Origin: Nitriliruptoraceae bacterium
Lineage (GTDB): Bacteria; Actinomycetota; Nitriliruptoria; Nitriliruptorales; Nitriliruptoraceae
Length of the DNA stretch: 60,665 bases
Assembly: GCA_007121785.1 (NCBI GenBank)
Contig: SKJX01000102.1
Location: 1 to 60,665, forward strand
Direction of reading: 5' to 3'
Shown: positions 32,861 to 42,462 of the stretch, piece after piece
Layout: every line of letters begins with the position of its first letter
Position numbering within the stretch: position 1 is the first letter of the stretch
Notes under the pieces: generated by a model
What the model was told of the DNA's origin: nothing
The model's database searches: none
The model's input: the letters and a program-made list of their open reading frames with translations, nothing else
Made by a program: the position numbers and the translations under genes

Positions 32861-34030
32861 TCAGTCGATACATGGTCCGGTCGCGCCGGTGACCCGCTCG
32901 GCCGCGAGGACGGCGTCGAGCTCGTCACGGTCCAGAGCGAACGCCGTCGAGGGACGGTCCGGGCTCACGGCAAACACCAGACCGACCATCTCCCCCTCGG
33001 CGTCGACGACCGGGGAGCCGGAGTCGCCCTGCTCGAGGTCGGCAGCCAGGAACAGCACCTCCCGTTCGGTCTCCGCGTCGCCGTAGATGTCCCGGCCCAG
33101 GGCGGTTCGCTGCTCGGCGATGGTCAGCGGAGCGACCCGAGGTTGGTCGCTGCCGCCCGGGTAGCCGATCGAGACGCCGTCCGCTCCGACCTCGGCGCGC
33201 CCGAGGCGCAGGGGCTCCTGGCCGAGGTCGGGCGCTTCGATGACGGCCAGGTCGCGAGCTGGATCGAACGCGATCACGCGACCGTCGCGTCGAGCACCGT
33301 CGGGGCGTGTCAGGTGCACCTCGTCGGCGCCAGCCACGACGTGGGCGTTGGTCAGGACCGTGTCTGGCGCGACCGCCACCGCTGAGCCCTCGTACCGCCG
33401 GTTGCACCCCCGCGCCGAGACCCGCGAGGTCGCGGCGGTGACCCGTTCGACGACCTCGTCGCTGACCTCGACGTCCGCCGGCGGGTCATCGATCGTCGGG
33501 GTCTGCGCGAGGTCGGTGAGGACCTCGGGGAACCGGGTGGATCCGACGAGCGCTCGCAGCCCCCGTGCCGCGTCGGGTGGTGGTGGCGCGACGGTGCGGA
33601 TCGTGTGCACGATCGTCGATCCGCGTACCTCGCGTGCGACACCGCCGGGCACGTCGGCGGCCGCTGGGAGCAACAACCAGGTGATGCCGACCACGAGCAC
33701 CGCGCCGACCACCCCGCCGGCGACTCGATCGATCCGTGGGAGGACCTCACCCCCGAGGCCATGCCGGAGCCGGCGGCCAAGCGAGCCGAGGAGCGCGCCG
33801 GTGAGCGAGACCGTCAGCGCGAGCACGGTGACGGCGAGGACGAAGCGCAGCGTCGGCGAGCCGTTGCCGACGACCGACAACACGAAAGGCACGGTCCGGG
33901 TCGCCAGGACCACCCCGACCGCGAAGCCGATCCAGGTGAAGGCACGCGTGATCAACCCGGCTCGCAGGCCGCCCAGGACGGCGACCACGACCAGGATGAT
34001 CACGATCAGGTCGACGATGTTGACGTTCAT
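32861..34030 (-). CDS. marP: MarP-like periplasmic serine protease
   Basis: A 389-residue protein with the MarP layout. The CvpA-like N-terminus has four membrane helices (about residues 5-125). A linker follows, then a chymotrypsin-like domain with triad H230 (TNAHVV), D260 (PARDLAVIEA) and S337 (GDSGSPV). C209 and C387 match the cysteines that form the regulatory disulfide in mycobacterial MarP. In Mycobacterium this protease protects against acid and activates a peptidoglycan hydrolase. Here it may serve the Rpf and M23 enzymes in the window, which is inference. It converges on the ABC permease gene. Confidence 0.88.
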   Translation of the reverse strand: MNVNIVDLIVIILVVVAVLGGLRAGLITRAFTWIGFAVGVVLATRTVPFVLSVVGNGSPTLRFVLAVTVLALTVSLTGALLGSLGRRLRHGLGGEVLPRIDRVAGGVVGAVLVVGITWLLLPAAADVPGGVAREVRGSTIVHTIRTVAPPPPDAARGLRALVGSTRFPEVLTDLAQTPTIDDPPADVEVSDEVVERVTAATSRVSARGCNRRYEGSAVAVAPDTVLTNAHVVAGADEVHLTRPDGARRDGRVIAFDPARDLAVIEAPDLGQEPLRLGRAEVGADGVSIGYPGGSDQPRVAPLTIAEQRTALGRDIYGDAETEREVLFLAADLEQGDSGSPVVDAEGEMVGLVFAVSPDRPSTAFALDRDELDAVLAAERVTGATGPCID

Positions 34031-34046
34031 CGACCCAACGGTACGC

Positions 34047-34082
34047 GACAGGGCCGGACCGTCTGGACGGTCCGGCCCTGTC
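34047..34082 (-). terminator. Long perfect hairpin between the small gene and marP
   Basis: A 17-bp perfect stem with a two-base centre (arms 34047-34063 and 34066-34082, GACAGGGCCGG to CCGGCCCTGTC). It lies 80 bases after the stop of the small upstream gene and 17 bases before the marP start. No T tract is present. It may terminate the upstream gene, or act in the marP leader. Confidence 0.5.
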
Positions 34083-34162
34083 CTGTCCGGGGTTGTCCGA
34101 CATCCGGCTGGCCGCGCTGGTCGGCGGCCCGGCCCCTTGAGAGGAGCCGGTGGGTCGTCGGA

Positions 34163-34471
34163 TCAGTTCATGAAGGCGGCCCGCTGGGACTCCCGGTCGA
34201 GGTAGTCGCTCAGCCGGGTGTGCAGCTTCGCGGGGCTGGTCTCCGCTTGGGGGTGGTGGCCATCCCGGCGGGCGATCCACAACTGGTGTCGCTCACCGTC
34301 CCAGCCTTCGGCGACGTCGACCTCGAAGCTCCACCCCGGGAACTGGTCCTCCAACCACGAGATCGTGACCGACTCCGGGTCGGCGTCCGGTTCGTGGCGG
34401 GTCACCGCCTGATCGGTCGGCAACGGGTCGGTGGCCTGCTCCTGGCGGGCCGTCTGCGACTGGTCCGTCAT
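34163..34471 (-). CDS. Small soluble protein, unknown
   Basis: A 102-residue acidic protein without signal peptide. After a Gln/Thr/Asp-rich N-terminus it reads SWLEDQFPGWSFEVDVAEGW, DGERHQLWIARRDGHH and LHTRLSDYLDRESQRAAF, a short alpha-beta module with several Trp. I do not recognise the family. It precedes marP on the same strand but is separated from it by a strong hairpin. GGAGG lies just upstream of the ATG. Function unknown. Confidence 0.65.
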   Translation of the reverse strand: MTDQSQTARQEQATDPLPTDQAVTRHEPDADPESVTISWLEDQFPGWSFEVDVAEGWDGERHQLWIARRDGHHPQAETSPAKLHTRLSDYLDRESQRAAFMN

Positions 34472-34726
34472 GGTTCCTCCAGCTGGCGAGCTGCGCGATC
34501 GCGTATCGGTTCATGTGGGGTTCGGCGTCCGAGCGATCGAGGATGCGCCGACTTCTCGTATCAACGTGTCCATCGGCCGCTTCCTTCCGGACCAACCGTG
34601 TCCGAGTGGCCGGGATCCCTGACCCACCACGATCCCGGCGTGGCGAGCGCTCACCCGGCAGACCCGCCCGTCGGAGGGGGCAGGCTCGAAGCCCTACGCT
34701 GTCCTGCTCGTCGCAGAGGAGGGGGT

Positions 34727-37700
34727 GTGCCCCGGATGCCACAGCTCACCTTCGTGCCCGCCGATCCCGTCCCGTCGGCGGGATCGCTCCTGCTGTGGTC
34801 CGTCCAGGCGGACGTGGACGCTGACGAGCTCGCCGAGTCGGCGGCGGAGCTCGACCTGCCCCGTGGCGAGGTCGGCCGGCTCGCGACGATCGAGGTGCGC
34901 GACGGTCGCGCACACCCTCGTGATGCGGTGGCTCGCCGACTACCGCTGCTGCCGACCGTTCGGCGCCTGGCCGCGCTGCCCCCAGGGTCGGACTGGCCGG
35001 CGTGGTCCCGGCCGTCCGCCGCCGTGCTGAGTTGGTCACATGCGGCCAAGCTCGCGCTCGAGTTGGTCGCCGCTGGCCGCGTGCTCCCGACCTTCCATCC
35101 GACCGACGACCCCGCCCAGGGCCGTGCCAGCTGGCGGGTGGTCGCACCGTCCGACCCCCGTCCGGCCATGCTCGCGGCGGCCATGCCCGTCGGAGCGCAC
35201 GCCCTGCGCCAAGCGTCCGGGCACCTGACGGACGCGGAGGATCTGGTCCGTGCGTTCCTGGACGCCGTCGCCGATGCCTGCGCCCGGGAGGGACGGCGAC
35301 CCGAGATCGACGCGCGCCGCCGCGGCCCACGCCGCCCCTGGCCGCAGATGTGGGCATCGGCGCTCGCTGGCAGCGATCCGACCGTCGAGCACCTGCGGGT
35401 CGCGGCGGAAGACCTCGCGGCCGACATCGACGAGTGGGCGGCGCCGCTGGCTGGCCACGACCGTCGGACGGTCGCGCACCTGGCGTTGCGGCTCGATCCG
35501 CCCCCGGCGGACGCCCCGGCCGAAGCCCCGACCGACGAGCCCCCGGCCGAGGAGCCCGGCGCGTGGAACCTGACGCTCTGCCTGCGCTCGACGGTCGAGC
35601 CGGACGTCGCGATCGAGGCCGCCGAGGTCTGGGAACGCGGCGGGGGCCCGCTCGAGCTGGGCGGTCGACGGATCGACGATCCCGCGGTCACGCTGGCTCG
35701 CGGTCTGGCGACGGCGGCTCGGCTGTTCCCGCCACTGGACGCGGCCCTGTCGCAGCCGCGACCGACGCGGCTTGAGCTGTCCGCGGGCCAGGTCGCCGAC
35801 CTGCTGACGGATGCGGTCGACGCGCTCACTGCGGCTGGCATCGGTGTGGAGCTGCCGTCCGACCTGGTGGGCGCGGGCGACCGTCGGCTCCGGCTGCGGG
35901 CCCGGATCGGGCAGGCGACGCCGTCGAGCCCCCGCGTCGAAGGTGCCGCCCCGCTCGGCCTGGAGGGCCGGACCGACCTGCGTTACGAGATCGTCCTCGG
36001 AGACGAGGCCATCTCGCCGGAGGAGTTCGCGCGGATCGTGGCGATGCGCCGGCCGCTGGTGCGTTGGCGGGGCCAGTGGGTACGGGTGGACCAGGACGAG
36101 GTCGACCGCATCGATGCGTTGGCTGGTGACTCCACGGCGTTGAACCTCACCGAGGCGTTGGCCGCCGCGCTGGCCGGACGGACCGAGGTCGCCGGCCTCG
36201 GGACGGTCGAGACCGTGGCTGACGGTGCCATCGCCGAGCTGCTGGAGCGGCTGCGGGGCGCGGACGAGCCGGGCGACGCGGAGATCGTGGGCATCGACGG
36301 TGAGTTGCGTGCCTACCAGTCACGCGGGGTGGCCTGGCTCCAGCGACTCACCAGCCTGGGGTTCGGGGGGGTCCTCGCCGATCAGATGGGCCTGGGCAAG
36401 ACCCTGCAGGCCATCGCACTGGCCACCTCGCGCGCCCAGGACCGACCACACCTGGTGGTGTGCCCGACCTCGGTCGTCGGTACCTGGGAACGCGAGATCC
36501 GCCGCTTCGCGCCCGATCTGCCGGTCGTCCGGCACCACGGGCCGCAGCGGGCGGTCACCCCGCGCGGGTTCAAACCCGGTCACGTCGTGGTGACCAGCTA
36601 CGCGCTGCTACGTCGCGACATCGGGTTGCTCGACCGCGTCGAGTGGGACGTCGTGGTCTTCGACGAGGCACAGCAGATCAAGAACCCCACCTCCAAGGGT
36701 GCGAAGGCGGCGCGAGCGCTCTCGTCCCGTACTCGGGTGGCGATGACCGGGACACCGGTCGAGAACCGCCTCGCTGAGCTGTGGTCGATCATCGACGTCA
36801 CCAACCCGGGACTCCTCGGCTCGCAGCGGGCCTTCACCGAACGCTTCGCGGTGCCGATCGAGCGCTGGCACGATCAGGCCGCTGCAGCGCGGCTCCGGCG
36901 CCTGGTGGCGCCGTTCGTGCTGCGTCGTCGCAAGGACGATCCGGAGGTCGAGGTCGACCTTCCCAGGAAGCAGGAGCTGACCGTCGGATGCACGCTGACC
37001 CGTGAGCAGGCCGCGCTGTACCAGGCCGCGGTCGAGGACGCCTTCGCCGGCCCAGGCCTGGGCGGCAGCGCGTTCGAGCGGCGGGGACGTATCCTGGCGC
37101 TCCTGACGGCGCTCAAGCAGATCTGCAATCACCCGGCGCAGTACCGACGTGAGGACGGCGGGCTCGCCCATCGGTCCGGCAAGCTGACCCGGGCGACGGA
37201 GATCCTCGGCGAACTCGTCGACGATGGTGATCGGGCCCTGGTGTTCACCCAGTTCCGTGAGATGGGTGAGCTACTCATCCGCCACCTGCGCGAGGAGCTC
37301 GGGCTCAAGGAGTTGCCCTTCCTGCACGGTGGTGTGCCGTTGGCCAAGCGCGACGAGATGGTTCGACGCTTCCAGGAGGACGAGGACGCCTCGCCCATCC
37401 TGCTGGTCTCGTTGCGTGCGGGAGGGACCGGGCTCAACCTGACGCGTGCCAGCCACGTCCTGCACTACGACCGGTGGTGGAACCCGGCGGTGGAGGACCA
37501 GGCCACCGACCGCGCCCACCGCATCGGCCAGACCCGCTCGGTCACGGTGCACACCCTGGTGACCTCCGGCACGGTGGAGGAGCGGATCGCCGACCTGCTG
37601 GAACGCAAACGGACGCTCGCCGACGCTGTGGTCGGCACCGGCGAAACCTGGATCACGGAACTCGACGACGACGAACTGCATGACCTGGTGTCGCTGTCGA

Positions 37701-37798
37701 CAGCCGATCTGGACGACGATGACGGCCCGGCACCGCCCGTTGACACCACCCCCAGCTCGCGGCCACGGCTCGTACCGATCCCCGGGGGTCGCTCATGA
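34727..37798 (+). CDS. SNF2-family DNA-dependent ATPase (HepA-like)
   Basis: A 1023-residue Swi2/Snf2 protein. The N-terminal half matches the bacterial SNF2-associated domain (DUF3670-type). The helicase core starts near residue 525 with LRAYQSRGVAWLQRL. Walker A is ADQMGLGKTLQAIAL, motif Ia VVCPTSVVGTWEREI, DEAQ box VVFDEAQQIKNP, motif III MTGTPVENRLAELWSI. Lobe two ends with LRAGGTGLNLTRAS and DRAHRIGQTRSVTV. GTG 34727 lies just after GAGGAGGGGG; the open frame upstream to 33605 is antisense to marP. It likely remodels protein-DNA complexes, with the SWIM protein encoded 16 bases later. Confidence 0.92.
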   Translation: MPRMPQLTFVPADPVPSAGSLLLWSVQADVDADELAESAAELDLPRGEVGRLATIEVRDGRAHPRDAVARRLPLLPTVRRLAALPPGSDWPAWSRPSAAVLSWSHAAKLALELVAAGRVLPTFHPTDDPAQGRASWRVVAPSDPRPAMLAAAMPVGAHALRQASGHLTDAEDLVRAFLDAVADACAREGRRPEIDARRRGPRRPWPQMWASALAGSDPTVEHLRVAAEDLAADIDEWAAPLAGHDRRTVAHLALRLDPPPADAPAEAPTDEPPAEEPGAWNLTLCLRSTVEPDVAIEAAEVWERGGGPLELGGRRIDDPAVTLARGLATAARLFPPLDAALSQPRPTRLELSAGQVADLLTDAVDALTAAGIGVELPSDLVGAGDRRLRLRARIGQATPSSPRVEGAAPLGLEGRTDLRYEIVLGDEAISPEEFARIVAMRRPLVRWRGQWVRVDQDEVDRIDALAGDSTALNLTEALAAALAGRTEVAGLGTVETVADGAIAELLERLRGADEPGDAEIVGIDGELRAYQSRGVAWLQRLTSLGFGGVLADQMGLGKTLQAIALATSRAQDRPHLVVCPTSVVGTWEREIRRFAPDLPVVRHHGPQRAVTPRGFKPGHVVVTSYALLRRDIGLLDRVEWDVVVFDEAQQIKNPTSKGAKAARALSSRTRVAMTGTPVENRLAELWSIIDVTNPGLLGSQRAFTERFAVPIERWHDQAAAARLRRLVAPFVLRRRKDDPEVEVDLPRKQELTVGCTLTREQAALYQAAVEDAFAGPGLGGSAFERRGRILALLTALKQICNHPAQYRREDGGLAHRSGKLTRATEILGELVDDGDRALVFTQFREMGELLIRHLREELGLKELPFLHGGVPLAKRDEMVRRFQEDEDASPILLVSLRAGGTGLNLTRASHVLHYDRWWNPAVEDQATDRAHRIGQTRSVTVHTLVTSGTVEERIADLLERKRTLADAVVGTGETWITELDDDELHDLVSLSTADLDDDDGPAPPVDTTPSSRPRLVPIPGGRS

Positions 37799-37814
37799 CC
37801 GGGAGCGTGCACCG

Positions 37815-38759
37815 ATGAGCGCGACCGATGCCAGGACCGAGGTCCGCCACTGGTGGGGGCAACGGTGGCTCGACGCGCTCGACGCCACGGGCGCCGGCGC
37901 GGCCCGCGCCGTGCGTCGGGGCCATGGGCTGGCCCGGCGGGGCAGCGTGCAGGACCTCACGCTCACCTCGGGCAGGATCACCGCCAGCGTGTCGGCTGAC
38001 CGCGGAAGCCGGGTACGGGTCGAACTGGCCTGGCCCGAACCGGACGATGCGGCGTGGACACGGGCGATCGATGCGTTGGCCGGTCAGCTGCGCTACACGG
38101 CCGCGCTGCTCGACGGCACCCTCCCGGAGGAGCTCGCCGACGACATCCAGGCGTCCGGCGTCGATCTGGTTCCCGACCTCGCCGCGCTCGCGATGCGGTG
38201 CTCCTGCGAGGAACGGGGGCCGATCTGTCGGCACGTCGCTGCCGTCGTCGTTGCGGCCGCGGTCCAGGTCGACCGGGACCCGAGCCTGCTCTTCGAGTTG
38301 CGGGGTCGGTCACGTGACGAGTTGCTCGACCGTGTCCGGCAGGGTTCGGCGTCACCCGAGCAGCGGGACCTCGACCTCTCCGGAGGGCTCGAGGCAGTTC
38401 GGGGTGACCTCGAAGCGATCGAGCTGCACCCTGCCCCCTCGGACGACCCCGCGGCCCTCCTGCGTCATCTCGGGCCGCCCCCGGGCGTCGATGATCCCGA
38501 GCCGCTGGAAGCGCTGGTGGAGCGCGCGGCCGAGACCGCCTGGCGGCTCGCCGCCGGTGCCGGGTCGCAGGCCGCCGACGAGGAGCTGCTCCTGACCGAG
38601 CTCCGCGCGCAGCGCACCTCCTCCGCGGACTCGATCGCCTCCGCCCTCGGGCGCGACGTGGATGAGGTCCGCGAGGTGCTCGACCGGCTGTTCGAGGCCG
38701 GTGCGGTGCTTCGCACCGGCTCGGGTGAGCGGGTCCGCTACCGCGCCGCCTCGTCCTGA
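37815..38759 (+). CDS. SWIM zinc-finger protein partnered with SNF2
   Basis: A 314-residue protein. The SWIM motif CxCxnCxH is seen as MRCSCEERGPICRHVAAVV at about residues 138-155, a zinc finger that binds DNA or protein. The first part (WWGQRWLDALD, GRRGSVQDL-like) is the usual N-terminus of bacterial SWIM proteins next to SNF2 ATPases (COG4279). The C-terminal 60 residues resemble a winged helix (ADSIASALGRDVDEVREVLDRLFEAGAV). Together with SNF2 it forms a conserved pair, which supports a joint role in chromosome maintenance. Confidence 0.88.
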   Translation: MSATDARTEVRHWWGQRWLDALDATGAGAARAVRRGHGLARRGSVQDLTLTSGRITASVSADRGSRVRVELAWPEPDDAAWTRAIDALAGQLRYTAALLDGTLPEELADDIQASGVDLVPDLAALAMRCSCEERGPICRHVAAVVVAAAVQVDRDPSLLFELRGRSRDELLDRVRQGSASPEQRDLDLSGGLEAVRGDLEAIELHPAPSDDPAALLRHLGPPPGVDDPEPLEALVERAAETAWRLAAGAGSQAADEELLLTELRAQRTSSADSIASALGRDVDEVREVLDRLFEAGAVLRTGSGERVRYRAASS

Positions 38760-38781
38760 CCCGTCGCATGACCGCGGATGG

Positions 38782-39871
38782 TCACCCCTCGGTCGGTAGG
38801 GGCCGAACGGCTCGGCGTCGGTCGGGGAGACCGGTCAGGGTGAAGCTGGCGTAGCTCGACAGCGCGAGCGCGACCAACGGTTCGCTGAACCGTCGCCGGT
38901 CGACCGGCTCGGGTTCCCGGTGGGCGACGGTGAGCGTGCAGGTGGTGGCTCGCCTTGCCCCCCGTGGATCGAGACGCGGTCGGGACCGTCCTCGTCCAAC
39001 CGGATCGTGTCGAACCGGGTGACGACGTCGGGGCCGAGCTCGCGGTGTCCGCCGATCTCGTAGAGCAGTTGCCCGGTGACGGTGTGCACGGTGACCCGGC
39101 CGCCGGTGCCCGGATGCTTGGTGATCGTGGCGGTGCCGTCGCGGGCGACCTCCGCGATCGGGAACCGGGCAGCGCCGGCCCGTCGGTGGGCAGTTCGTCG
39201 AGGAACACGTGGTTGCCGCCGGTGGCCTGCGCCCTGCACTCGATGACGTGGCCGGCGACGGTCGCGCCGGCCAGCCGGTCCCAGTCGTCACGTCGCCAGC
39301 CGAACCTCCAGGCAGCGGGGCCGACGGTCAGGCTCGCGTCGGTGGCACGGCCGGTGACCGCCACGTCCGCTCCGGTTTGCATCGCGTGAGCGATGCCCCA
39401 AGTACCCAGGTAGGCGTTGGCGGTCAGGGGTGGGACCGGGCCGTCGGGCAGCGGCTCGCCGGTCACCGGGTCGGTCAGGCCATCTCCCGGTGCGGTGAGT
39501 TCCGGCAGCCGCGGCAGCAGATCGTCACCCTCGACGTGGGCGATGCGTGCATCCACGCCGAGCTCGCTGGCCAGTTCGCGCAGCGCTGCGGCCAGCCCCG
39601 CGGGCTCGAGCCCGCCGGCGTTGACCACGATGCGGGTCCCGTGCGCCAGGCACGGTCCCAGCAAGTCGCGGGCCTGCCGCAGGAAGCTCCGGGCGTAGCC
39701 GCGGGCAGGATCTTTCTGGCGGGTCCGCCACAGGATCACCATCGTCAGCTCCGCCAGGTCGTCCCCCGTGAGCACGTCCAGCGGGCCGCCCTCGACCAGT
39801 TCGAGCATCGCCTCGTGCCGGTCGCCGTAGAACCCCGACCCGTTGCCGATGCGCAGGACCTCGCCGTCCAC
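38782..39871 (-). pseudogene. AtuA/DUF1446-family gene with two frameshifts
   Basis: The N-terminal 235 residues are a clear DUF1446/AtuA-family protein: LRIGNGSGFYGDRHEAMLEL, VEGGPLDVLTGDDLAELTM, RIVVNAGGLEPAGLA, and TGRATDASLTVGPAAWRFGW. Around 39165 the family sequence jumps to the second frame (FPIAEVARDGTATITKHPGT, then GQLLYEIG and FDTIRLDEDGPDRVS). Near a run of six C at 38958-38963 it jumps to the third frame (TCTLTVAHREPEPV to the stop at 38782). Both jumps fit the loss of one base in a G/C-rich stretch. Either the gene is decaying or the sequence has two errors. AtuA proteins act in breakdown of acyclic terpenes and related acids; an SDR gene is divergent next to it. Confidence 0.75.
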
Positions 39872-40013
39872 GCCTACCCCGTTCTCCGCGCCGTGATCGT
39901 CACCGCAGCGCCGACGGAACGTCTCGGACCCATCCGTTCCGTCCGCCCGGTATGGCGACGACCGTCACCGACTGTGTTTCACGCGGGGTGCCGTGTGACG
40001 TGAGGGAGCCGTC

Positions 40014-40793
40014 GTGGACATCGAGCAGCTGTTCTCCATCCGAGGCAAGGTCGCCCTGATCGCCGGGGGCGCGGGGGATCGGGGGATCGGGGAGATGATC
40101 GCTCGGGCGTACGTCGCGGCGGGAGCGAAGGTCTACATCGCCTCGCGCAAGGTCGAAGCGGGCGACGCGCTCGCGGCCGAGCTGTCGGCGTTGGGCAGTT
40201 GCACCTCGCTGCAGGCCGACCTGGGCCAACCCGACGGCGCGACGCAGCTGGCGGCGACGATGGCCGAACGCGAGCCCGAGCTCGATGTGTTGGTCAACAA
40301 CGCCGGAGCCAGCTGGGGTGCGCCCTTCGACGACGACCCGGTCGCCGGCTTCGACAAGGTGATGAACGTCAACGTGCGCGGCGTGTTCCTGCTGACGCAG
40401 GCGCTCGCGCCGCAGCTGCGCGTGGCTGCCAGCGCCGAGGACCCGGCCCGCGTGATCGACATCGGCTCGATCGACGGGATCCACGTGCCGGACCTGCCGA
40501 CCTACGCCTACTCGGCCTCCAAGGCGGCGGTCCACCAGCTGACGCGGCACCTGGCGAAGGAACTGGTGACCGACCACATCACCGTCAATGCGATCGCGCC
40601 GGGTCTGTTCCCGTCCAAGTTGACCGAGGTGTTGTTCGAGCACGAGGCCGCACTGATCGAGAGCATCCCCATGGGCCGGGTGGGGCAGCCGGAGGACATC
40701 GCCGGCCTGGCGATCCATCTCGCGTCGCGGGCGGGGGCCTACATGACGGGCGCGGTGATGCCTGTCGACGGCGGCGTCGCCACCCTCAAGTGA
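40014..40793 (+). CDS. Short-chain dehydrogenase/reductase (SDR)
   Basis: A 259-residue classical SDR. The cofactor motif is GGAGDRGIG (usually TGxxxGIG), followed by the NNAGA motif at LVNNAGASWG. The catalytic set is the Ser in IDIGSIDG and Tyr-Lys in YSASKAAV, with Asn in NVNVRG. The C-terminus shows GRVGQPEDIAGLAIHLASR and MPVDGG. It should use NAD(P) to oxidise an alcohol or reduce a ketone in the cytoplasm. GTG 40014 follows GGGAG. It diverges from the AtuA-like gene, so a shared catabolic path is possible. Confidence 0.9.
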   Translation: MDIEQLFSIRGKVALIAGGAGDRGIGEMIARAYVAAGAKVYIASRKVEAGDALAAELSALGSCTSLQADLGQPDGATQLAATMAEREPELDVLVNNAGASWGAPFDDDPVAGFDKVMNVNVRGVFLLTQALAPQLRVAASAEDPARVIDIGSIDGIHVPDLPTYAYSASKAAVHQLTRHLAKELVTDHITVNAIAPGLFPSKLTEVLFEHEAALIESIPMGRVGQPEDIAGLAIHLASRAGAYMTGAVMPVDGGVATLK

Positions 40794-41028
40794 CCGCCCG
40801 AGCGGTCCCGGCCGCCGGAACGCGCTGTCGTCGCACGGTGGCTCGTCGGGGATGGAACACCGCTCAAGCACGTGCGACCATCGGTCGACCTCGACGAGTG
40901 GATGTCGCGGATACTTGCCTCGTACGCAACATCCGGCACACTAGCCACCGCAGCCACGCGCTGTGATGGTCGGACCGCGCGGTGTTGGTACTGGTGTCGG
41001 GTTCGACCGACGAGCGAGGGGAGGCCCG

Positions 41029-42462
41029 GTGCGACCCCAGCAGGTCGGCGCGACCGTCGCGCCTCCACGCGGTCGAGGCGCGCCGGTTCGGCTCGTTGCG
41101 CTCGCGGCGATCGTGGCCCTCGCTGGTTCGATCCACCCCGTCGGTGCGCAGGAGGCCGACAGCGACGATCTCGAGCGTGAGCTCGACCGCGCCGAGGACG
41201 AAGCCGATGATCTGGCATCGGAGCTCGGTGATGTCCGTTCGGCGATCGAGCAGAGCGAGGCCGAGCTCGCCCAGATCCAGATGGAGCTCCAGGACGCGCG
41301 CGGACGGCTCCAGGCAGCGGAGGGCCAGGTCGCCCTCGCCGAAGCGGCGCTCGCCGAGGCCGAGGAGGAGCGCGAAGAAGCCGTGCAGGAGCACGAGGAC
41401 GCGCAAGCGGCGCTCGAGGCGACCGAGGCGGAGCTGGAGGCCGAGGAGGCGCTGCTGGTCGAGCAGCTCGTACAGACCTTCAAGCACGGCACCTCAGGCG
41501 CCCAACGGGGTGCGATGGCCATGGAGGTCCTCCAGCGAGCGGAGGACCCGACCATGTTCGCGCACGGGATGCAGCAGCTGAAGACGGTCGTCGACGCGCA
41601 GGATCGGACCGTCCAGCAGGTCTTCGCCCTGCGCGAGGAGCAGGCCGACCTGGCTGAGCAGGCGGCGGTCGCCCGAGCGCGCGCCAGCCAGGCCGAGGAC
41701 GAGGCCGAGACGACGCTGGCGACCGTCGAGGAACTGCGGGAGGAAGCCGCGCAACTCACCGCGGAGGTCGAGGAGCAGGAGGAGGCCGAAGCGGCCCTGC
41801 TCGCGTCGCTCGAGGCGGACGAGGAGGAGACCGAGGCGATGCTCGTCCGCGTCGCCGCCCAGGTCGACGAGCTCGAGGAGGACCTGGCAGAGCAGCGCGC
41901 TCGGGAGGAAGAGGAGCGGCAGGCACAGCTCGAAGCCGAGCGTGCCGCGCAGGCCGAGGCCGAAGCCGAAGCCGAGGATGGCAACGGCAGCAGCGCCGCC
42001 AGCGGCAGCTCACAGCCGGGTGCCAGCGGCGGCCCTGCGGTCGACGGCCTGGTCTGCCCGGTCCAGGGTGCGGCGGCGGGACGGGACTTCACCAACGACT
42101 GGGGCTACCCACGGGCGGGTGGACGCTATCACCAGGGCAACGACATCTTCGCGGCGCGCGGCACGCCGGTCGTTGCGGTGGACGACGGCGAGGTGATCCG
42201 GATGAACGGTCCATCCTCGCCGACCTCGCTCGGCGGTATCACCGTGACCTACCGCACCGCGGACGGCAGCGAGTGGTACAACGCGCACCTCGACTCGGTC
42301 GCCAACGGCATCTCGGTCGGGGCGAGCGTGTCCCGAGGTGACCGGATCGGCACGGTCGGCGACACCGGGAACGCGCGCGGTACGCCGCCGCACCTGCACC
42401 TGGGTCGTCGCTACGGGGGCAGTTGGGTCAACCCGTGGCCGACGATCAGCCCCGTCTGCTGA
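41029..42462 (+). CDS. M23-family peptidase with long coiled coil (EnvC-like)
   Basis: A 477-residue exported protein. The signal peptide ends near HPVGAQ (about residue 40). Residues 45-320 form an almost continuous coiled coil rich in Glu, Ala and Gln. A Ser/Gly linker and the C-terminal M23 (LytM) domain follow. Zinc ligands are H and D in YHQGNDIFA and the H of HLHLG, with the loop GYPRAGG. All appear present, so it is likely an active peptidoglycan endopeptidase or an activator of one. The layout is like EnvC/NlpD-type division proteins. GTG 41029 follows GGGGAGG. Confidence 0.88.
   Translation: MRPQQVGATVAPPRGRGAPVRLVALAAIVALAGSIHPVGAQEADSDDLERELDRAEDEADDLASELGDVRSAIEQSEAELAQIQMELQDARGRLQAAEGQVALAEAALAEAEEEREEAVQEHEDAQAALEATEAELEAEEALLVEQLVQTFKHGTSGAQRGAMAMEVLQRAEDPTMFAHGMQQLKTVVDAQDRTVQQVFALREEQADLAEQAAVARARASQAEDEAETTLATVEELREEAAQLTAEVEEQEEAEAALLASLEADEEETEAMLVRVAAQVDELEEDLAEQRAREEEERQAQLEAERAAQAEAEAEAEDGNGSSAASGSSQPGASGGPAVDGLVCPVQGAAAGRDFTNDWGYPRAGGRYHQGNDIFAARGTPVVAVDDGEVIRMNGPSSPTSLGGITVTYRTADGSEWYNAHLDSVANGISVGASVSRGDRIGTVGDTGNARGTPPHLHLGRRYGGSWVNPWPTISPVC

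Noticed and set aside
33605-34726. N-terminal extension of the SNF2 frame
   Set aside because: It runs antisense through marP and the small gene; GAGGAGGGGG before GTG 34727 marks the true start.
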